Positions 25,616 to 33,626 of a DNA stretch of 64,000 bases are shown here, one piece after another (the stretch's first letter is position 1; the number at the start of each line of letters is the position of its first letter). The notes beneath the pieces were generated by a model that saw only the letters and a list, made by a program, of their open reading frames with translations, searched no databases and was not told where the DNA came from. Both the position numbers and the translations under genes were made by a program. This DNA comes from Streptomyces filamentosus (GTDB lineage: Bacteria > Actinomycetota > Actinomycetes > Streptomycetales > Streptomycetaceae), in the NCBI RefSeq assembly GCF_014654895.1, contig NZ_BNBE01000004.1, forward strand, positions 1,054,001 through 1,118,000, read 5' to 3'.

Positions 25616-27421
25616 TTACGTCTCCGAGCTCCGCTGGTTCGTCTCGAGTGTCCGTACGTGTCGCCACAGGTTCGCATGGCTGCGTTGCGCGTCACGTACC
25701 CAGGCAGGAGCAGCGTGCCAGTCGACGGCTACTTCACGCTCTCCCCATGCCACCTGCATGATCGTGCGGTTGCCGGCAAAGCACTCGACGAGGTCGCGGC
25801 GCAGGAACAGCATGTGGCCGCGCCAGGGTTTAACCGCACGCACGACCGCGGCGGCTCGGCGTCCGTCCAGGCTCACGAGGTCAACGGTGCCGAGGAGTTG
25901 CCGCAGCTTGAACTGGTCGGCGAACTCGTAGGACGGCACGTCGTAGGCCCCGCCGAGCCCAGTCTCCGATGTGCTTTCCCACCCGAATTCCACCGCGAGC
26001 TGACCGAACCGGATCCCGTCGTCCTGCCAGTCGCGGCGCAGTGCCCGGTGCGGGACTGCACTGGGATCGTCGTCGTCGAAACGGACGGCCAGTCTGGGAC
26101 TCCACGGCATCTCAGCAGCCAGGACGTCGCGGATCGTTGGAAGCGAGGGGAAGAATTCGTTCCCCAGATAGGACTGTTCGCTGATGAGCTGTCGTGCGGG
26201 TTCCACATCCGCACCGTCGAGCAGGAGGGTGCGGAAGAATCCGAACACGGTACGTCCGGCGAGGCGGTGCTCCAGATACCCCTCGGCCAGGAGCCAGCCG
26301 CCTTCCACTTGGTGGATCTCCTGCGGCGACCACAGCGCCTCTGGGAGTTCTACCATTCCCGAGGTCAACCAGCTCCGGCTGTCCGTGCGCTCCTTAGGTG
26401 CCCATTCAGGAAGAGGCATAGGGGCCACCGGAGGCACGGTGGGAAACGATGGGTCGATGTCAGGCATCTGCCGTGGAGAGCCCCCGAAGGGGGCCGGTGC
26501 GCGGCCAGCATCAACAAGGCGTCCGACCATTTCATGATAGGCGATCCAGCCGTACTTCTTGCCATAACGCTCCACCGGCGCGCGCATGCCGGAGTAGCGG
26601 CCGGTTCTCATGACAATGGCCTCTTCGACGGTGCCGAAGTCCGCCTCGCGCCATCCCAACTCCCAGATACGGGCCATGACCTCTGCGCGAGCCTTGCGGT
26701 ACGCGGGGTGATCGAACTGGTAGTTGTCCCTGCCGTTGATCGCAGCGCCGATGACGTAGTTCTCGAAGTCCATGCCGAAGGTGCGCGCGCACTCTTCAGC
26801 GTGAGGGTCGTCGTCGTCCATCTCTGGGGCGGGCGCCGTTGTTGCGAAGGTCAGCGCCAAGGGGTCGACGCCGTCGGGTACAGCGGCCGGGTGAAGGTTG
26901 GCAGCGAATTCATACGCTGCGCGGACATACTCGCGCAGTTGCTCGTGCGAGGTGGGTGTGGTGCCGCCGTCGAGGAAGTGGCCACGCAGCTGGTCAAGCC
27001 AGGCCTGCAGGGAGTGTTCGAACGGTCCGTCGGGATCCGGCATCTGGTGAACGCTGGCGGCGCCGAATGCGGCTCCCACAAGGCGTTCGGTGATGTAGGG
27101 GTCGTCGACGTCGAGCATCCGTGCGACGAGATCGAACATTCGTTTGGGGTGGGGGTGACCGTAGCGCTGGAGTGCTTTCGTCGCCAGGTCGCGTAGGTGC
27201 TTGTTCGTGGATGTCAGAAGCCATGCGGTGGCCTGTGCGTCCAGGTCGTCAATCTCGGTGCGGCTGTCGCTGTGGCTCCAGGTGTCGATCGCGCGTTCCA
27301 GGTCGGCTGTGAGCTGCTCCGAGGAGTGTCGGACCCATTCGGTCCAGTGGAGGTCTCGTTGCGGGAGGGGCAGGTGGCGCAGGACCCGGTCGAGGAACGT
27401 GGCGTTCAGTCGGTGGGGGGG
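25616..27421 (-). CDS. STAND NTPase, C-terminal sensor part (after frameshift)
   Basis: This frame continues the protein of the upstream NTPase gene after a one-base shift in a run of seven C (plus-strand G run 27415-27421). It encodes about 600 residues: helical repeats of HEAT type (TAWLLTSTNKHLRDLATKAL, then DDPYITERLVGAAFG), followed by a mixed C-terminal region with WGEREVAVDW. In AVAST-like STAND proteins this half senses the phage trigger. If one C were removed, the two frames would give one protein of about 1,340 residues. No good independent start is present, so alone this part is probably not translated except by slippage. Confidence 0.7.
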   Translation of the reverse strand, partial: PPHRLNATFLDRVLRHLPLPQRDLHWTEWVRHSSEQLTADLERAIDTWSHSDSRTEIDDLDAQATAWLLTSTNKHLRDLATKALQRYGHPHPKRMFDLVARMLDVDDPYITERLVGAAFGAASVHQMPDPDGPFEHSLQAWLDQLRGHFLDGGTTPTSHEQLREYVRAAYEFAANLHPAAVPDGVDPLALTFATTAPAPEMDDDDPHAEECARTFGMDFENYVIGAAINGRDNYQFDHPAYRKARAEVMARIWELGWREADFGTVEEAIVMRTGRYSGMRAPVERYGKKYGWIAYHEMVGRLVDAGRAPAPFGGSPRQMPDIDPSFPTVPPVAPMPLPEWAPKERTDSRSWLTSGMVELPEALWSPQEIHQVEGGWLLAEGYLEHRLAGRTVFGFFRTLLLDGADVEPARQLISEQSYLGNEFFPSLPTIRDVLAAEMPWSPRLAVRFDDDDPSAVPHRALRRDWQDDGIRFGQLAVEFGWESTSETGLGGAYDVPSYEFADQFKLRQLLGTVDLVSLDGRRAAAVVRAVKPWRGHMLFLRRDLVECFAGNRTIMQVAWGEREVAVDWHAAPAWVRDAQRSHANLWRHVRTLETNQRSSET

Positions 27422-29633
27422 CAGCTCTGCGGACCTCCCACAGGCGGGAGAGGACGTGTCGGCGGCCACTGCCGTCGGGGCGCCTGTGGGCGGCCAGCGG
27501 GACGAGTGCGTCGACGGTTTCGTCGTCGAGGAAGCCGGACTCCGTCTCGAGCTCCTGGGCGAGCGTGTCCGAGCGGTGCTCGGCGGGTGCGACGCGCCAC
27601 AAATGGTGCTTGGTGAATCGCCGCGGGAGCAGGGCGACGAGGCCAACGGTGACGTCTTCGCCGAGTGGGTGGGACTGCTCGCCCCTCAGTGATCGCCATA
27701 GCATCGCGTCGGCGAGCTGGTCGTCGACCTGTTCGTAGGTCGTGCGTGCCAGGATCGCGTCGGCGATCAGGTACCCGGCGAAACGGTCGAACAGGAAGCC
27801 GCACTCGGTGTCGTCGAATCCCTCGATCTCTTCGCGGAAGAGTACGCCTTCCTCTACGAGGCGTCGGAAGAGGCTCTCGTCCCAGGTCTGCTGGCCGACG
27901 TCGAGGATCGCTCGCGCGTCGTCGGACGACAGCTTGCGGACACCTTGTGCCCACATGTGCCTGGCGAGGGCGGCAAGATTGCGTTTGATCTGATCGGCGG
28001 GCACCAGGATGCGGGCCGGGTCGTGCTCCAGTCGCTCGGCTACACGGTTGCGGTAGAGCTCGAAAACACCGATCAGGGACTGAGGCAAGGCCTCTGCTCC
28101 GACCGTCACCCGGCGCTCGTGGTTCGCTGCCTCGCAGTACATGCGGACGAACAGCGGATTGTGGAAGTTGCCGATGGGAAGCCAGGCGTCCGCTGCGTCA
28201 ATCCGGTAGTGGTCGAAGTAGACGCGAATGATGTCGGCGACCTCGGGGCGATGCCAAGCGAGGTCGAGGCAGACGGTACCGGCCGGGAGGGCATGCTCAG
28301 CCAGCGTATTGCGGAGTGTGACGATCACGGCCACGTAGGGGTAGTCGCTCATTGCCGGCGCTAGTTCGGCGAGGAGCGTTTGCCATTCAGAGGGCCGCTC
28401 GGCCTCGTTCAGACCATCGATGATCAGGGGCACTCGGCAGCCGGCGCGGTTGCCAGCCGAATTGAGAGCCTCCAGGAGGTCTTCGAATCGGTCGACTCTC
28501 AGACCGGGAACGCGCCGGACGAGGTCGTCGAGTGTCTTCCCAACCCGCAGACCGCTGCCTTGGATGAACAGACCTGCTGTCGGCTGACCTGTCGGCGAAG
28601 TCAGCTGCGCGGCGAGGTGCGTCTTACCCTGCCCGGCGGGGGCAACGACAGCGAGCAGCGGTGCTTCGGCACACTTCTGCGCGGTGTGCAGCCATCCGAC
28701 GATGTCGCGGACGTCTGCGCCGATCCCGGTCACGGCAAGTGCCTCAGGCCGACGCCGATTCCTGAGCTTGATCACCAACCGTCTCAGTGTGCGCGGAGAG
28801 GTCGTCGGCGGCTGCTGGCTGGCGAGCCGCTCGCGGACTTCCGAGGGCCGCAGGACGCTTGCGGCGTGGATGATCTCCCGGAGGCCGTCAACGAACCCGT
28901 CGAGGTCGTCGGCAGCGGCCATGCCGGCTTCTCGGTCATCGGTGTCGAGGGTGTCCAGGCTGGCGCGCAGTTCCTGGATTCGGGGCCCGATGCTGTCGAC
29001 ATAGTGCTGCAGTGGCAGGAACGCCTGCGGCCGCAGCAAGGCCCGATCAATGGCCCGTTCCACGTGGTGGAGGGTATGGAGCTGCGGTGTCCAGCGGGCT
29101 GCGATGGGTGCAACAGAGCGTTTGTGGACGTTGGCGAGCTGGTCTGGTGTGAGGACGAGGTCGTCGAAGAAGGTGGAACGGAGCTCGTCGTGGCCGGAGA
29201 GCTCGGCGTCGAAGTTTTCGGTGTACCACTGCCGGATGGTTACCCCGTCCGGGCCGAGGCTGTCGATCCACGTCTCGTCGTCTTTCGCGGGGCGCTGGGG
29301 AAGGCAGAGAACGAAGTCGGTGAGATTGTCGACGTACTTGATCGCCTTGGTGACGGAGTCCTCGATCTGCGCCCGTTGGCTCCGGCTGAGCTCGTTCCTG
29401 TTGTTGAGGATGAGCCATTTGCAGGACCAGCCCCAGACGCGCCCGGGGTTTCCGAGCTCGCCGGGGTGCTCGACAGGCAGGTAGAACTCGACGCCGGGCT
29501 GGTTGCGGCGCTCTCGCAGGGTGCCCAGCGCGCCGTAGCGGCGGGACACGATTGCCCGTGTTAGTGCCTCGAAGGTTTTCTCGACAGCGCCGGGCAGCTT
29601 TGCCAGATCAGTCAGATCCACCATCATCCCCAT
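27249..29633 (-). CDS. STAND/NACHT NTPase, N-terminal nuclease-like and ATPase part (frame-interrupted)
   Basis: Starts at one of three nearby ATGs (29633, 29627, 29624), overlapping the end of the small upstream gene. Residues 47-73 (GVEFYL ... WGWSCKW) look like a PD-(D/E)XK-type nuclease core. The NTPase has Walker A APAGQGKT at 331-338, Walker B LIIDGLNE at 403-410, a sensor in VIVTLRN and a NPLF turn, as in NACHT/AVAST proteins. After about residue 737 the frame shifts at a C7 run and the listed stop at 27249 follows meaningless sequence. It may be a real inactivating mutation, a sequencing error or programmed slippage. The protein is the large effector/sensor of a three-gene operon. Confidence 0.75.
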   Translation of the reverse strand: MGMMVDLTDLAKLPGAVEKTFEALTRAIVSRRYGALGTLRERRNQPGVEFYLPVEHPGELGNPGRVWGWSCKWLILNNRNELSRSQRAQIEDSVTKAIKYVDNLTDFVLCLPQRPAKDDETWIDSLGPDGVTIRQWYTENFDAELSGHDELRSTFFDDLVLTPDQLANVHKRSVAPIAARWTPQLHTLHHVERAIDRALLRPQAFLPLQHYVDSIGPRIQELRASLDTLDTDDREAGMAAADDLDGFVDGLREIIHAASVLRPSEVRERLASQQPPTTSPRTLRRLVIKLRNRRRPEALAVTGIGADVRDIVGWLHTAQKCAEAPLLAVVAPAGQGKTHLAAQLTSPTGQPTAGLFIQGSGLRVGKTLDDLVRRVPGLRVDRFEDLLEALNSAGNRAGCRVPLIIDGLNEAERPSEWQTLLAELAPAMSDYPYVAVIVTLRNTLAEHALPAGTVCLDLAWHRPEVADIIRVYFDHYRIDAADAWLPIGNFHNPLFVRMYCEAANHERRVTVGAEALPQSLIGVFELYRNRVAERLEHDPARILVPADQIKRNLAALARHMWAQGVRKLSSDDARAILDVGQQTWDESLFRRLVEEGVLFREEIEGFDDTECGFLFDRFAGYLIADAILARTTYEQVDDQLADAMLWRSLRGEQSHPLGEDVTVGLVALLPRRFTKHHLWRVAPAEHRSDTLAQELETESGFLDDETVDALVPLAAHRRPDGSGRRHVLSRLWEVRRAAPPPTERHVPRPGPAPPAPPATRPPLDRMGPTLLGAAHSRPGTRDRHLEPQRQPHRD

Positions 29634-30075
29634 CGCTCGTGTCCGAGGGGGCGGCCGGGTTCGCATCGTCCTCGGAGGCGATCGGGGTCGCATCTTCATC
29701 CCAGTTGTGGCGGGAGAAGATCTCGACTTTCGCACCATGGTGGAGCAGCACCTTCAGGAATCCCTGGATCTCGGTGTCGTCTGTCCAGATGCGGATCTTC
29801 TCTCCGTCCCGGGTAACCCTGTGATCGAGGGCGTAGGCATCGACGTCGGACCGCCCCATGTCGTAGAGCTGCATGTCGTACAGGGCTTTGCTGATCTCGG
29901 GGGGCATGCGCTCATCGCGACTACGCCAGTCGTCGTCGGACCACTCGGCTTCAGCGAGGGCCTCGAGCGCCTTCATACGCTCCGTCACCGCTCTGGCCTC
30001 GGCCACGGTCTGGAACTGACCGATCAGAATCAGGTTCATCGAGTGCTCCGATCCGTAGCCGTTCCAGATCCTCAT
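29608..30075 (-). CDS. Small conserved protein with acidic tail (resembles DUF6375)
   Basis: 155 residues, ATG at 30075 in an ATGA overlap with the radical SAM gene. The N-terminus MRIWNGYGSEHSMNLILIG recalls the uncharacterised DUF6375 family, an assignment made from memory. The core has a long helix (VAEARAVTERMKALEALAE) and beta strands (EKIRIWTDD, AKVEIFSRH), suggesting a compact alpha/beta fold. The last 30 residues are very acidic and disordered. Its stop lies inside the start region of the NTPase gene, so the three proteins are translated together. It could be a substrate of the radical SAM enzyme or an adaptor; neither can be shown from sequence. Confidence 0.78.
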   Translation of the reverse strand: MRIWNGYGSEHSMNLILIGQFQTVAEARAVTERMKALEALAEAEWSDDDWRSRDERMPPEISKALYDMQLYDMGRSDVDAYALDHRVTRDGEKIRIWTDDTEIQGFLKVLLHHGAKVEIFSRHNWDEDATPIASEDDANPAAPSDTSDGDDGGSD

Positions 30076-30980
30076 CCTGCCTCCCTCAGTGCCTCTACAG
30101 CTTCGATGATGGATTGACCGACAGGTACTCCCATGGACGCGTAGGCGTTGGGGCGTAGTACGCCGGCAGCGTCGACGTGCATGTGCGCGTCGAGGGGGGA
30201 TTCCTCGGGGATGGCCTCTGCCGTGGGCAGCGCTGCTTCGAAGCCGCTGCGAGAAATTGCGAGCCTGACCTCGGTTGTGACCGTGGTGACCCATTGGACG
30301 AGGCGCTCGGCATCACTGTCGCTGATCCCAGGGGTGGTCTTGGTCGGCTGCTCGGGCAGAAGCAAGAGCTCGGATGCGCCGGCCGCGCCGGCGAACTCGG
30401 CAAGGCGGTCTAGCTCGCTGACGGTGTCGGCGTTGATGACCGCGTTGATCCCGAAAGGAGCGAGAGAATGGAGCAGCCCGGCTGCTTGAACGAGAGCGGT
30501 GAAGGGCCGTCCGCGGAGCCGTTCGTAGGTGGCTCCGACGCCGTCGACTGAAAGGCGGACAAAGTGTACGGACCCTCGCAGGGAGTCGATGAGTGCAGGG
30601 GTGAGGCGGTGTCCGTGGGTAGTGAAAGTAACCGGGAGAGATGTGGCCTGGGCGATGTCGGCACAGAGCTGAGGGAACTGTCGGTACGTGGTCGGCTCCC
30701 CACCGCCGAAGCCGAGTCCGAGGCACCCTGCGGCATCAAGTTCGACAGCCCACTGCAGCACACGCTCCCTGTCGAGCGAAGCGGCATATTTGGGTGCATA
30801 GCAGTATGAGCAACGCAGTTCACAGGCATTCGTGAGCGCTACGGACAGGTACCGAGGGGCTCGAGAAAACTGCTCGACAGGTACAGCCACCTCGTCGAGG
30901 AGCACGTTGGTCCCGGACACGCGGTCAAAGAGATGGACGCCCGACGCTGACAAGCGGATCTTACAGGTCACCGACAGCAT
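30072..30980 (-). CDS. Radical SAM enzyme of the STAND NTPase operon
   Basis: 302 residues, ATG at 30980. The CxxxCxxC cluster motif is Cys53-Cys57-Cys60 in CELRCSYC, GGGEPT follows at 92-97, and later strands (FVRLSVDG, INAVINAD, ELLLLPEQ) complete the partial TIM barrel. No C-terminal Cys-rich SPASM or twitch domain is present. It is the first gene of a minus-strand operon with a small acidic-tailed protein and a STAND NTPase. Radical SAM proteins modify peptides, RNA or nucleotides. It does not look like prokaryotic viperin by eye, though that cannot be excluded without alignment. Confidence 0.83.
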   Translation of the reverse strand: MLSVTCKIRLSASGVHLFDRVSGTNVLLDEVAVPVEQFSRAPRYLSVALTNACELRCSYCYAPKYAASLDRERVLQWAVELDAAGCLGLGFGGGEPTTYRQFPQLCADIAQATSLPVTFTTHGHRLTPALIDSLRGSVHFVRLSVDGVGATYERLRGRPFTALVQAAGLLHSLAPFGINAVINADTVSELDRLAEFAGAAGASELLLLPEQPTKTTPGISDSDAERLVQWVTTVTTEVRLAISRSGFEAALPTAEAIPEESPLDAHMHVDAAGVLRPNAYASMGVPVGQSIIEAVEALREAG

Positions 30981-31521
30981 GATGCACTGCTGCCGGCGGG
31001 TTGGGGAGACGATGTAGACATACAGCCCGCCCTAAAGGATGAGGATTCCAGGCTGAGCCGACTAGCCTCTTCCGACGGCTTCCTGCTTCACGGCATCGTG
31101 CGGGCACGGATGCTCGTCTTAGCGGCGCTCCCCAGACGTTTGGAGACCCTCTTCCCCATAGTCATAGTCGCCCATGATGCGGCGCGCGAAGGCGCACCAT
31201 GAGGCTCATCGGCGAGAGTACGGAAGGCAGTGCGACGAGCCCGATGATGTCACCGCGCTGAAGCGGAAGGCTCGACCGGGGCTCGGGCAACGCCTGACGT
31301 CGAGCCGAGCCGGCCGGCCGGCCGGCCGGAACAGGCGTACCACCACCTCCTGCCGGGCCTTGAGTCACGCGGGCTACCGCGCCGAGACCGTCATGCCACC
31401 AGTCCCTGCTCTACACCCGAGAGCACCTGACGACACGTCAGCGAAGTCAGCAAAAGGTCAGCATTCAGCTGACCAGACCCGCTCGCACACGAGCACACCC
31501 TGGAAGCACGCCCGCTGACTG
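30981..31521. other. Non-coding right edge of the island
   Basis: About 540 bp with no convincing gene. It should hold the promoter of the radical SAM operon near 31000-31060, where the sequence is relatively A/T-rich. A run of CCGG units (about 31309-31329) can fold on itself. Short frames at 31162-31368 (minus) and 31174-31518 (plus) lack ribosome sites and family-like sequence. No tRNA, integrase or direct-repeat attachment site was seen. Confidence 0.45.
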
Positions 31522-31565
31522 CGCGACTGTGGGAGGGTCTGCGATACGCCCCTCCCGCAGTCGCG
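31522..31565 (-). terminator. Terminator hairpin of the pirin gene
   Basis: 16-bp arms (31522-31537, 31550-31565) with a single mismatch and a 12-nt loop, 66 bp beyond the pirin stop on the minus strand. Its strength and place make it a likely terminator. Confidence 0.65.
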
Positions 31566-31630
31566 GCGACAGCCACAGGCACAGCCGGGCGTCCCTCGTC
31601 CCTCCATCGACTCGGCAGAGAAACCGCAGG

Positions 31631-32554
31631 TCAGCGGCGCGCAGGGTTTTTGCGCGGGGCGATCCGGGCGTTGGGGAGGGCCGGGGCCGGGAGGCGGTCG
31701 CCCGGGTAGCCGGCGACCTCGCCGAAGCGGTCGGAGGCCTTCTCCCACTCCTCGCGGGCCTCGACGATGTCCTCGTGGCTGCGGCCGATGAAGTTCCACC
31801 ACATGACGATCTCCTCCCCGAAGGGCGGGCCGCCGAGGAGGACCGTGCGGGCCCGGCCCGCGGAGGTGTTGACGAGGGTGAGGGTGGCGCGCCCGGGTGC
31901 CGTGTAGCCGAGGTCGGCGGGGCGGAGGGCGGCGCCCTCCAGGGTCACGTCGCCCTCGTCGACGAGGAGGCCGTGCTCGAACTCCGGGTCCACCGCGAGG
32001 GTCACGGTGGCGCCGGGGTCGAGGAGGACCTCGGCGCCGAGGAGGGGCGTGAAGGTGGGGACCGGAGAGGTGTCGTCGGCCAGGGTGCCGAGGAAGACGC
32101 GGAGTTCGGCGCCGTCGACGCGGACCGGGCGGGGGGCGTGGTGGGCGAAGGCGCGCGGGGTGTCGCGGTGGGCGTCGGGGAGGGCGACCCAGAGCTGGAC
32201 GCCGTGCAGGACGGTGGTGCCGGGGGTGGAGACCTCGGAGTGGGCGATGCCGTGGCCGCCCGTCATGAGGTTGATCTCGCCGGGGCGGACGGCGGCGTGA
32301 CTGCCGAGGCTGTCGCGGTGCTCGATCTCGCCGCTGAACAGCCAGCTCACGGTCTGGAGCCCGATGTGGGGGTGGGGGGCCACGTCCATGCCGCCGGTCT
32401 CGGCGACCGGGTCGGGGCCGTAGTGGTCGGCGAAGCACCAGGCGCCGATCAGCGTGCGGGACCGCTGCGGCAGCGTGCGGCGTACGGTCATGGCGCGCGG
32501 GCCGCCCAGCGGGACGTCCCGGGGTGTGAGGATCTCGACCTTCGCGTCGCCCAT
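31631..32554 (-). CDS. Pirin family protein
   Basis: 307 residues, ATG at 32554 after GGAGGGG. Bicupin pirin: the N-terminal cupin carries the metal histidines in APHPHIGLQTVSWLF and in LMTGGHGIAHSE, and the C-terminal region includes FGEEIVMWWNFIGR typical of the family. Pirins bind iron or other metals and have been linked to quercetinase activity and redox sensing. The role here is unknown. A doubled AGTTTC element lies just upstream of the start and may be a regulator site. Confidence 0.93.
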   Translation of the reverse strand: MGDAKVEILTPRDVPLGGPRAMTVRRTLPQRSRTLIGAWCFADHYGPDPVAETGGMDVAPHPHIGLQTVSWLFSGEIEHRDSLGSHAAVRPGEINLMTGGHGIAHSEVSTPGTTVLHGVQLWVALPDAHRDTPRAFAHHAPRPVRVDGAELRVFLGTLADDTSPVPTFTPLLGAEVLLDPGATVTLAVDPEFEHGLLVDEGDVTLEGAALRPADLGYTAPGRATLTLVNTSAGRARTVLLGGPPFGEEIVMWWNFIGRSHEDIVEAREEWEKASDRFGEVAGYPGDRLPAPALPNARIAPRKNPARR

Positions 32555-32574
32555 CTCCGACCCCTCCTCGTTTT

Positions 32575-32588
32575 AGTTTCAGTTTCAA
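32575..32588. promoter_or_regulatory. Doubled AGTTTC element upstream of pirin
   Basis: AGTTTCAGTTTCAA is a direct repeat, 21 bp before the pirin start, in a short T-rich patch within very G/C-rich DNA. It may be an operator or part of the promoter; the regulator is unknown. Confidence 0.35.
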
Positions 32589-32791
32589 CCATTGTGGGCG
32601 ACGGTCCGCGCCGCCGCAAGTCCATGATCCACCGGCCGTGCCCGGACCGGTGACCGGGGACGGACCACGGAGGACCCTCGGCCTGCGGCTGTTCCGGCCG
32701 GGGGCGGGTAGCCGCCGTACGAAGGCCCCGACAGGGGATCGCCGCGGAGGACCACGACGGAGGGCCCCGGCGGAGGAAGGCGGCGAGGACG

Positions 32792-32989
32792 ATGCGCGGA
32801 CGCGTCGACGGCAGGACGGCGGACCGGAGCACGGGCTGCCGGCACGCGCTCTCCGACGAGGAGTTCCGGGCGCTGATCCGGGAGGCCAGATCCGAGGCGC
32901 GGCGCGGCTTCCTGGGCAGGCCGCCGTCCGGCGAGACCGATTTCTCGCTCCGCACGCAGCACGCCGAGTTCGGCGCGGCGGCCCACTGA
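32792..32989 (+). CDS. Small hypothetical protein
   Basis: 65 residues, ATG at 32792 with a GAGGA-type site upstream. The C-terminal half (LSDEEFRALIREARSEARRG, then GETDFSLRTQHAEFG) reads like a genuine amphipathic helix and tail, and third positions are G/C-rich. No family is recognised. A strong hairpin follows it. Confidence 0.55.
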   Translation: MRGRVDGRTADRSTGCRHALSDEEFRALIREARSEARRGFLGRPPSGETDFSLRTQHAEFGAAAH

Positions 32990-33031
32990 GCGGGGCGGTG
33001 CGGGCGGAGCGCGATCGGGTGAAGCCGGTGC

Positions 33032-33064
33032 GGCGGGCGGCCCCGCGTCGCCGGGCCGCCCGCC
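33032..33064 (+). terminator. Hairpin after the small hypothetical gene
   Basis: Perfect 12-bp arms (33032-33043, 33053-33064) with a 9-nt loop, just before the lipoprotein gene. Confidence 0.5.
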
Positions 33065-33085
33065 GCGCGCGGGCAGGGTGGGCCC

Positions 33086-33538
33086 ATGGTGACGGCTTCC
33101 GGGAGACGGACGACGACAGGGCCGGGGGACTCGGCGGTGCTCCCCCGCGCGGCCGGGGCGCTGCTGGCCGTCCTCCTGCTGGGCGGGTGCGGGGCCTCCG
33201 CGGCCCGCGAGGACGGGGCGGCCGACGCGGGACGGCGGTTCGCCGCCGCGCTCTCCGCCGGGGACTACCGGACCGGCTGCGCGCTGCTCGCCCCCGACAC
33301 CCGCGAACAGGTCGAGGAGGACGGGCGGACCCCGTGCCGGACCGGGCTGCGCGAGGCCGGCCTGGCGACGGCCGTCCCGGTGCGCGCGGTCGCGGTGTAC
33401 GGGCAGGAGGCGCAGCTGCGGATGACCGGCGACACCGTCTTCCTGTCGCGGTTCGACGGCGGATGGCTGGTCACGGCCGCCGGGTGCGAGGCGCGCGGCG
33501 CGGACGAGCCGTACCGCTGCGCGGTGCAGGGGGGCTGA
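33086..33538 (+). CDS. Putative lipoprotein
   Basis: 150 residues. Residues about 20-36 form a hydrophobic signal segment ending in the lipobox LLGGC, so the mature protein should be lipid-anchored outside the cytoplasmic membrane. The exported part contains three further cysteines (CALLAP, CRTGL, CEARG...C) and resembles small NTF2-like secreted proteins of Streptomyces by its DTREQVEEDG and GGWLVTAAGC pattern, but this is not certain. It is followed by a tiny membrane peptide and a DUF6766 protein. Confidence 0.75.
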   Translation: MVTASGRRTTTGPGDSAVLPRAAGALLAVLLLGGCGASAAREDGAADAGRRFAAALSAGDYRTGCALLAPDTREQVEEDGRTPCRTGLREAGLATAVPVRAVAVYGQEAQLRMTGDTVFLSRFDGGWLVTAAGCEARGADEPYRCAVQGG

Positions 33539-33542
33539 CGGC

Positions 33543-33626
33543 GTGCGGAGCATGTTCCTCGGGTGCGTGGTGCTGATCCTGGGCGGTCTCGCCTACTTCA
33601 CGGTGATCGGGGCGATGCACCGGTGA
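33543..33626 (+). CDS. 27-residue single-pass membrane peptide
   Basis: GTG at 33543; the peptide has one hydrophobic helix (FLGCVVLILGGLAYFTVIGA) and ends HR. Its stop overlaps the GTG of the DUF6766 gene (GTGA) and its start lies 4 bp after the lipoprotein stop, so it appears to be translated within a small operon. No family is known to me. Confidence 0.45.
   Translation: MRSMFLGCVVLILGGLAYFTVIGAMHR

Noticed and set aside
25604..27196. 530-codon plus-strand frame opposite the NTPase sensor region
   Set aside because: The minus strand encodes HEAT-like repeats continuous with the NTPase; the plus-strand product has no natural pattern.
30072..30980. Radical SAM gene considered as prokaryotic viperin
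   Set aside because: The cysteine-loop surroundings and the later barrel strands look more like general peptide-modifying radical SAM enzymes; without alignment this is a tentative rejection.
31162..31518. Short frames on both strands right of the radical SAM gene
   Set aside because: Overlapping frames with no start signals and Pro/Gly/Arg-rich products; treated as non-coding.
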